Origin: Iodobacter fluviatilis
Lineage (GTDB): Bacteria > Pseudomonadota > Gammaproteobacteria > Burkholderiales > Chitinibacteraceae
Direction: 5' to 3'
DNA length: 64,000 bases
Assembly: GCF_900451195.1 (NCBI RefSeq)
Contig: NZ_UGHR01000001.1
Span: 1,860,001-1,924,000 of the forward strand
Part shown: piece by piece, positions 62,894 through 64,000 of the stretch
How the letters are laid out: each line of letters opens with the position of its first letter
Position numbering within the stretch: position 1 is the first letter of the stretch
The notes under the pieces: generated by a model
Told to the model about the DNA's origin: nothing
Databases searched by the model: none
Seen by the model: the letters and a program-made list of their open reading frames with translations, nothing else
Position numbers and translations under genes: made by a program

Positions 62894-63847
62894 CTAAATG
62901 GCAGCAAGAAATTTTTGCAGCACAATATTGCGCCCGCATAGCACCACTGCTACGGCTTTGCCTTGGTATTGTGGCGCTTGCTTCAGCATGCCTGCCATTG
63001 CGACACCCGCTGCACCTTCGACGATCCAGCGCTCATGCTGTGCCAGCAGATGCATGGCTTGTTTGATCTCTGTTTCGGTGAGCAAAACCTTGTCATCGAT
63101 CACTTTTTGGCAAAGAGGAAAGGTGATCGATCCGGCTTCAACACCGCCTGCGGTGCCATCAGAGAGGGTATCGGTTTCTTCGATGTCGATCAGGCGGCCC
63201 GCTTGCAGTGAGGCATAGAGTGTGGCGGCATTGGCTGGCCAGCAGCCGGTGATCTGAGCGGCGGGCTGAAAGTGTTTTATGGCGGTGCCAAGGCCCGCAA
63301 TGAGGCCACCGCCACCTACCGATGCAAAGACGGCGCTGAGTGTATTGCACTGCTCATTCAGCTCCATGCCAATCGTGCCCTGACCTGCGATAACGTCGAT
63401 ATCGTTGTAAGGGGATATGAAGGTCTGTTGTAAATAAATTGCCTGGCGGGCGGCTTCCTGCTCGGCCTCCAGTGGCGTTGCATTCAGCTTGATGACCTGC
63501 GCGCCCAAGGCTTCAATGGCGTCGAGCTTTATCTGGGAGGCGTTGGCTGGGGTGTATACAGTGACTTTTACACCCGCAATTTTAGCCGCACGTGCAACGG
63601 CCAGCCCGTGGTTGCCGGTGGATCCAGTGATAACGCCTTGCGCTCTGGCTTGCGCGTCTAGCTGGAGCAATTTATTGCTTGCGCCACGAAATTTAAATGA
63701 GCCCGTGTGCTGTAAGTGCTCGCATTTAAGATAAACCTCGCAGCCACTTAGCCGCGACAGGGCCGCGCTATAGCTAAGCGGAGTGACTGCAACTTGGGGG
63801 CGAAGCGCCTGATGAGCGTGCACAATACGGCTAAGCAAGGTATTCAT
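62894..63847 (-). CDS. PLP-dependent threonine/serine dehydratase family enzyme
   Basis: 317 aa fold-type II PLP enzyme. Schiff-base lysine K52 in TGSFKFRGA, substrate loop TGSTGNHG, phosphate-binding SVGGGGL. No C-terminal ACT regulatory domain, so of the catabolic TdcB / hydroxyaspartate ammonia-lyase / EutB size class. It deaminates a hydroxy-amino acid to a keto acid. Its ATG is directly adjacent to the stop of a DauR/YheO-type regulator gene, suggesting control by that regulator. Confidence 0.88.
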   Translation of the reverse strand: MNTLLSRIVHAHQALRPQVAVTPLSYSAALSRLSGCEVYLKCEHLQHTGSFKFRGASNKLLQLDAQARAQGVITGSTGNHGLAVARAAKIAGVKVTVYTPANASQIKLDAIEALGAQVIKLNATPLEAEQEAARQAIYLQQTFISPYNDIDVIAGQGTIGMELNEQCNTLSAVFASVGGGGLIAGLGTAIKHFQPAAQITGCWPANAATLYASLQAGRLIDIEETDTLSDGTAGGVEAGSITFPLCQKVIDDKVLLTETEIKQAMHLLAQHERWIVEGAAGVAMAGMLKQAPQYQGKAVAVVLCGRNIVLQKFLAAI

Positions 63848-64000
63848 TTAATTTCCTTTGGCTTCTTTTAAGTATTTAAATACGGTTGCACGCCCCATGT
63901 TTAATATTTTAGCGACGTAATTTGCAGTGCTTTTCCCTTCGAAAGCCCCTTCGGCATACAGCTGATGCACCAATTCACGTTTGTGCTGGCTTGTTAGATA
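63848..64000 (-). CDS. DauR/YheO-type transcriptional regulator, C-terminal fragment
   Basis: Last 50 codons of a gene continuing beyond the window. The translated end (KRELVHQLYAEGAFEGKS, then YVAKILNMGRATVFKYLKEA) matches the C-terminal helix-turn-helix of YheO/DauR proteins, which carry a PAS-like N-terminal domain. The stop (TAA) abuts the dehydratase ATG, so the genes are cotranscribed. Confidence 0.75.
   Translation of the reverse strand, partial: YLTSQHKRELVHQLYAEGAFEGKSTANYVAKILNMGRATVFKYLKEAKGN

Noticed and set aside
1..64000. tRNA, rRNA, CRISPR, prophage or complete insertion sequence
   Set aside because: No cloverleaf, rRNA-like stretch, repeat array, integrase, transposase or phage structural gene was recognised anywhere in the window.

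Overview
The window is a chromosomal segment of a Gram-negative betaproteobacterium. Gene content, codon use and the spread of housekeeping genes suggest the Neisseriales (Chromobacteriaceae, Iodobacter-like). That placement is inference from protein character; there is no rRNA, tRNA, CRISPR array or complete insertion sequence in the window.

Bases 1-36 kb are mostly ordinary chromosome. In order: the end of a diguanylate cyclase; a LysE exporter; an iron-uptake block (tonB-exbB-exbD, a Fiu-like catecholate receptor and its PiuC dioxygenase partner) with a Fur box lying over the tonB start; an FmdB zinc ribbon, a DUF502 protein and aspS; glnE facing a yhdP-nitrilase-tldD block; an acyl-CoA hydrolase and a Bax-inhibitor-type membrane protein; a FixJ-type two-component pair directly before a GtsABCD-like glucose ABC transporter; an SMR pump; recR-ebfC-dnaX; a PBP4 (dacB); a secreted PHB depolymerase; a GNAT; and guaA.

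Bases 37.8-45 kb are accessory. Just after guaA is a scar made of a truncated oleate hydratase gene and degenerate GNAT and guaA fragments joined end to end, followed by a perfect inverted repeat. Next comes an AT-rich minus-strand group: an unrecognised 319-aa protein, a RhiA-like protein, a doubtful 67-aa ORF and an ECF-like sigma factor. Two long homopolymer runs lie upstream of the RhiA-like and sigma genes. A DUF1697 gene and an SDR follow, then a Tat-exported phospholipase C with a lectin-like tail. The phospholipase lies between two copies of an ~90-bp repeat.

Bases 49-52 kb carry DNA-repair genes: a Tag-type glycosylase and an FeS-type photolyase overlapping a DUF2256 gene.

Bases 52-62.4 kb look like one regulon around a chaperone-usher fimbria (major pilin, small minor pilin, usher, chaperone, two minor pilins, two-domain tip adhesin, degenerate second adhesin tail). 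It is bracketed by an RcsB-like response regulator and a stand-alone REC-Hpt protein. I find an RcsB-box-like dyad (GAGAATATTCTTA type) about 90-120 bp upstream of four genes here: the DUF5519-like gene, the regulator itself, a small membrane protein and the major pilin. This suggests an Rcs/Evg/Bvg-type phosphorelay controlling fimbriation, and it is the most interesting signal in the window.

The window ends with a PLP-dependent threonine-dehydratase-type enzyme and the C-terminus of a DauR/YheO-type regulator immediately upstream of it.
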